Of a stretch of 64,000 nucleotides of DNA, positions 61,641 to 64,000 are shown one piece after another. Origin of the DNA: Archangium violaceum (GTDB lineage: Bacteria > Myxococcota > Myxococcia > Myxococcales > Myxococcaceae). The translations under genes were made by a program, and so were the position numbers. Location of the stretch: the NCBI RefSeq assembly GCF_016887565.1, contig NZ_CP069396.1, positions 10,956,001 through 11,020,000 of the forward strand, read 5' to 3'. Under the pieces are notes generated by a model. The model was not told where the DNA came from and made no database searches. It was given only the letters and a program-made list of their open reading frames with translations. Numbering within the stretch: the stretch's first letter is position 1; the number at the start of each line of letters is the position of its first letter.

Positions 61641-64000
61641 TTACTGCGTGGCGAAGACGAGGTCATCCACGTCGGTGAAGCTCCCGACGGGGCAGGAGCT
61701 CGCGCTGCCTCCGTAGCGGAAGACGCCACGCACCGCCTGCATCGTGCCCGCCGGGAGCGTGTACGTCGCCGAGAGCACCCGGCTCCCGCTCGCCGTGGGG
61801 GTGATCGTCCCGATGTACACCCAGCTCGGGTTGCTCGCGTCGGCGGCGTAGTACAGGTCCAGCTTGTCCGAGTTGTAGCTCGAGTACACCCAGGCGGTGG
61901 CCTCGATCTTCACCGTCTTGCCCGGCGCCATGGCCGAGCCATCCTCCGTGCCCACCCGCAGCCGGTCCAACGACTCGTCGCTGTGGTAGCTGCCGCCGGT
62001 GCCATCGGCGCACGTGCCGCCGAGGGTGTTGGGCTGGTTGGGCTCGGGGCCGAGCTGGGCCCGGCCGTTGATCAACGTGCCCGAGTCGCACGAGGGCCCG
62101 GGCGTGGCGCACTGGGGCGCCTTCAACGTGGCGTTGTAGGTGGCCGTGGGGCCCGGGGGAATGACGGCGTTGTTCACCGTGACCGTGACGTTCGAGCTGT
62201 AGCCGATGTTGCCAGCCGAGTCATAGGCCCGGGCGGAGAGGGTGTAGCTCCCGTTGGCCACGGCCGTGGTGTCCCAGCTCACCTGGTACGGCGCATAGTA
62301 GACGGTGCCGAGCAGCGTGGAGCCGGCGTAGAACGCCACCCGGTTGACCCCCACGTTGTCCGAAGCGCTGGCCGTCACGTTGACGCTCCCGCTCAGCGTC
62401 GTGCCCGCGCCCGGCGCCGTGAGGGACACCGTGGGCGGCATGACGTCCGCGGTGCTGGTGGTGACGGGGAAGACCAGGTCGTCATAGTCGTTGTAGTTGC
62501 TCGTGACGCACGTCGACGGGGAGCCTCCGTAGCGGAAGACGCCGCGCACCGCCTGCTGCGAGCCGGATGGGAGCGTGTACGTCAGCGAGAGCACCTGCGC
62601 GTCCCGCGCCGTCGGTGACACCGTGCCGATGTAGATCCAGCTCGGGCTGGTGGTGCTGGCGCTGTAGTACAGGTCCAGCTTCTCGTTGCCCAGGCTGACG
62701 GACCAGACCGTGGCCTCGATCTTCGCCGTCTTGCCCGGTGCGAGCGCCGAGCCGTCCAGCGTCGACACCTTCAGCCGGTCCAGCGACGCGACGTAATAGT
62801 GGTAGGTGCCGGTGATGACACCATCGGTGCACGGGCTGCCGGCGAGGGTGTTGGGCCGGTTCGGCTCGGGGCCGACGTTGCCGATGCCGTTGAGCAGCGT
62901 TCCCGAATCGCAAGCCCCCGCCGGGCTGGAGCACCGGGGGGCCTTGAGCGTGGTGTCGTAGCTCGCGCTGGCCACGCTGGAGATGTAGAGGGTCACCGTG
63001 GCCACTCCGGACTCGAGCGTCCCATCACTCGCCTTGTACGTGAAAGTGTCGGAGCCGGTGTAACCGCTCGCCGGGTTGTACGTGAGGATGGAGCCGGAGC
63101 CGGAGAGCGTCCCGTGCGCCGGGTTGGACACCACCGTGTAGGTGAGCGTGTTGGAATCCCCATCCGAGGCCACCAGGCCCACCGGGGTGGCCGCGCTCGC
63201 TCCGGCCACGACGGTGACGTTCTGCGCCACCGGCGCATCGGGCACGGACGTCACCGTCAGGGCGACGGTGGCCACGTTGGAGACGTTGGTCCCATCACTG
63301 GCCTGGTACGTGAACGAGTCGCTGCCGTTGTAGTTGGCCGCCGGGGTGTACGTCAGGTCGGGCGCGGTCCCGGAGAGCGTTCCGTGCGCCGGGTTGGACA
63401 CCACCGTGTAGGTGAGGGGGCTGCCATCATGACTCCTGGCCGACAGCGTCACCGCCCACGCCGTGTCCTCGGCCGTCGTGAACGCCAGATCCTTCGCCGA
63501 CACGGGGCCCGGACCGACCCGGATCACCCGCCCGCCCGTGATGCCGTTCACGCTCACCGACAGCAGGTAGTGGTCCGACTTCAGCAGGGGCATGACGGCG
63601 CTCAGCGACGTGCTCGAGATGCTGGAGAGCCCCAGGCGCGTGATGGCACCACCGCCCACCGGGATGAGCCGCACGACCGGGGTGTTGGAGGGCGAGGAAC
63701 CGCTGGTGCCCGAACAGGCCTCGGAGATGCCACGCAGGCCCGTGCCACTCACGGTGAAGGGCATTCCCTGGATGACGGTGTCGGGCAGGGAGACGGTGGG
63801 GCGCCAGGCGCCGTTCGTCACCACGCCGTCGAAGAGCTCGGCCGAGGCGAGGACGGAGCTTCCCACCGCGCCTCCCACGACGAGCACCTGGCCATCGGGC
63901 AGCAGCACAGCGGCATGAGAGGACCTGCCCGCCGCCAGCGAGGCCGGGCTCGTCCCCCAGGTGCCCGTCTTCGCGTCGTAGAGCTCCACGGACGTGAGCC
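61641..64000 (-). CDS. Kelch/cadherin-like/Ig surface protein, 5' end outside the window
   Basis: The frame is open to the right edge and the last visible codons read LTSVELYDAKTGTW, part of a kelch repeat, so the start is beyond the window. The visible 786 residues hold: kelch repeats (about 1-60); an IPT/TIG-like piece (PVVRLIPVGGGAITRLGLSS); two cadherin-like or VCBS-type repeats (SPLTYTVVSNPAHGTLSGTA, and a second with the same T-Y-T-V-V-S-N-P-A-H-G-T-L-S-G core); then two copies of a module with CDSGTL(L/I)NG and (L/M)APGKT(A/V)KIEAT, separated by an Ig-like domain (VSLTAPGAGTTLSGSVNVTA). Each copied module ends AVRGVFRYGGS. It is a secreted or surface adhesion-type protein; no enzyme motif. 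Confidence 0.8.
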   Translation of the reverse strand, partial: LTSVELYDAKTGTWGTSPASLAAGRSSHAAVLLPDGQVLVVGGAVGSSVLASAELFDGVVTNGAWRPTVSLPDTVIQGMPFTVSGTGLRGISEACSGTSGSSPSNTPVVRLIPVGGGAITRLGLSSISSTSLSAVMPLLKSDHYLLSVSVNGITGGRVIRVGPGPVSAKDLAFTTAEDTAWAVTLSARSHDGSPLTYTVVSNPAHGTLSGTAPDLTYTPAANYNGSDSFTYQASDGTNVSNVATVALTVTSVPDAPVAQNVTVVAGASAATPVGLVASDGDSNTLTYTVVSNPAHGTLSGSGSILTYNPASGYTGSDTFTYKASDGTLESGVATVTLYISSVASASYDTTLKAPRCSSPAGACDSGTLLNGIGNVGPEPNRPNTLAGSPCTDGVITGTYHYYVASLDRLKVSTLDGSALAPGKTAKIEATVWSVSLGNEKLDLYYSASTTSPSWIYIGTVSPTARDAQVLSLTYTLPSGSQQAVRGVFRYGGSPSTCVTSNYNDYDDLVFPVTTSTADVMPPTVSLTAPGAGTTLSGSVNVTASASDNVGVNRVAFYAGSTLLGTVYYAPYQVSWDTTAVANGSYTLSARAYDSAGNIGYSSNVTVTVNNAVIPPGPTATYNATLKAPQCATPGPSCDSGTLINGRAQLGPEPNQPNTLGGTCADGTGGSYHSDESLDRLRVGTEDGSAMAPGKTVKIEATAWVYSSYNSDKLDLYYAADASNPSWVYIGTITPTASGSRVLSATYTLPAGTMQAVRGVFRYGGSASSCPVGSFTDVDDLVFATQ

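Overview
The window is GC-rich DNA from a soil myxobacterium, most likely Cystobacterineae (an Archangium, Cystobacter or Stigmatella relative). The evidence is the mix of genes: many large secreted lipoproteins built from beta-propellers, FN3, lectin, GON, cadherin-like, Ig and kelch modules; DUF1501 and multi-haem-type lipoproteins; DUF4476-VWA and PAS-GAF histidine kinase proteins; a RAYT-type transposase; and several dispersed intergenic repeats. This placement is inference from gene content, not from a marker gene.

Layout. 1-8.3 kb: the end of a zinc-ribbon membrane protein, then a minus-strand operon of a YdbH/AsmA-like bridge protein, a YdbL-like lipoprotein and a propeller/TPR protein. 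8.3-9.0 kb: a non-coding stretch with a tRNA/tmRNA 3'-end fragment, a dispersed 81-bp repeat and overlapping GACATGTC palindromes. 9.0-15.7 kb: plus-strand block with a cytochrome-c-type protein, a GH31 enzyme whose catalytic motif looks like alpha-1,4-glucan lyase, a DUF6209-like protein and a PhyH-type oxygenase, the last two each followed by a copy of the same hairpin element. 15.7-20.9 kb: a repeat-rich propeller protein, a second set of GACATGTC palindromes, an M23/peptidoglycan-binding protein and a GH5 glycanase lipoprotein. 21-23.8 kb: a large serine recombinase plus DUF5372 unit beside a scrap of a foreign PEP-utilising enzyme. 23.9-28.1 kb: lipoprotein, a truncated secreted protein, a TetR regulator with a perfect 32-bp operator, an M48 membrane protease and a partner membrane protein. 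28.6-36 kb: lectin-FN3-sorbosone dehydrogenase lipoprotein, glycine-zipper lipoprotein, truncated RCC1 protein, kinase debris and an FN3/propeller/Ig lipoprotein. 36-41 kb: a tight three-gene operon (DUF1588-like haem lipoprotein, c-type cytochrome lipoprotein, Tat-exported DUF1501 protein), then a periplasmic VOC protein. 41-50 kb: a beta-solenoid-like protein, DoxX and LysR, a Uma2 pseudogene, a GH67-like enzyme fused to a membrane domain, two small minus-strand genes and a GON-domain lipoprotein.

50.2-53.3 kb is the most interesting part: a compact minus-strand cluster with a 63-residue precursor-like peptide carrying a double-glycine leader, a 396-residue protein of unknown family with a histidine-rich motif, and a 500-residue protein with the spaced motifs of a SelO-type pseudokinase. 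I read it as a candidate, possibly undescribed RiPP pathway. 53.5-54.5 kb is gene debris (DyP peroxidase and VOC fragments). 54.7-64 kb: PAS/GAF histidine kinase overlapping tail-to-tail with a DUF4476-VWA protein, a RAYT transposase framed by inverted pairs of tandem repeats, an S41 protease, and the end of a kelch/cadherin-like surface protein that runs off the right edge.

Protein family calls come from reading motifs by eye; no database search was run.
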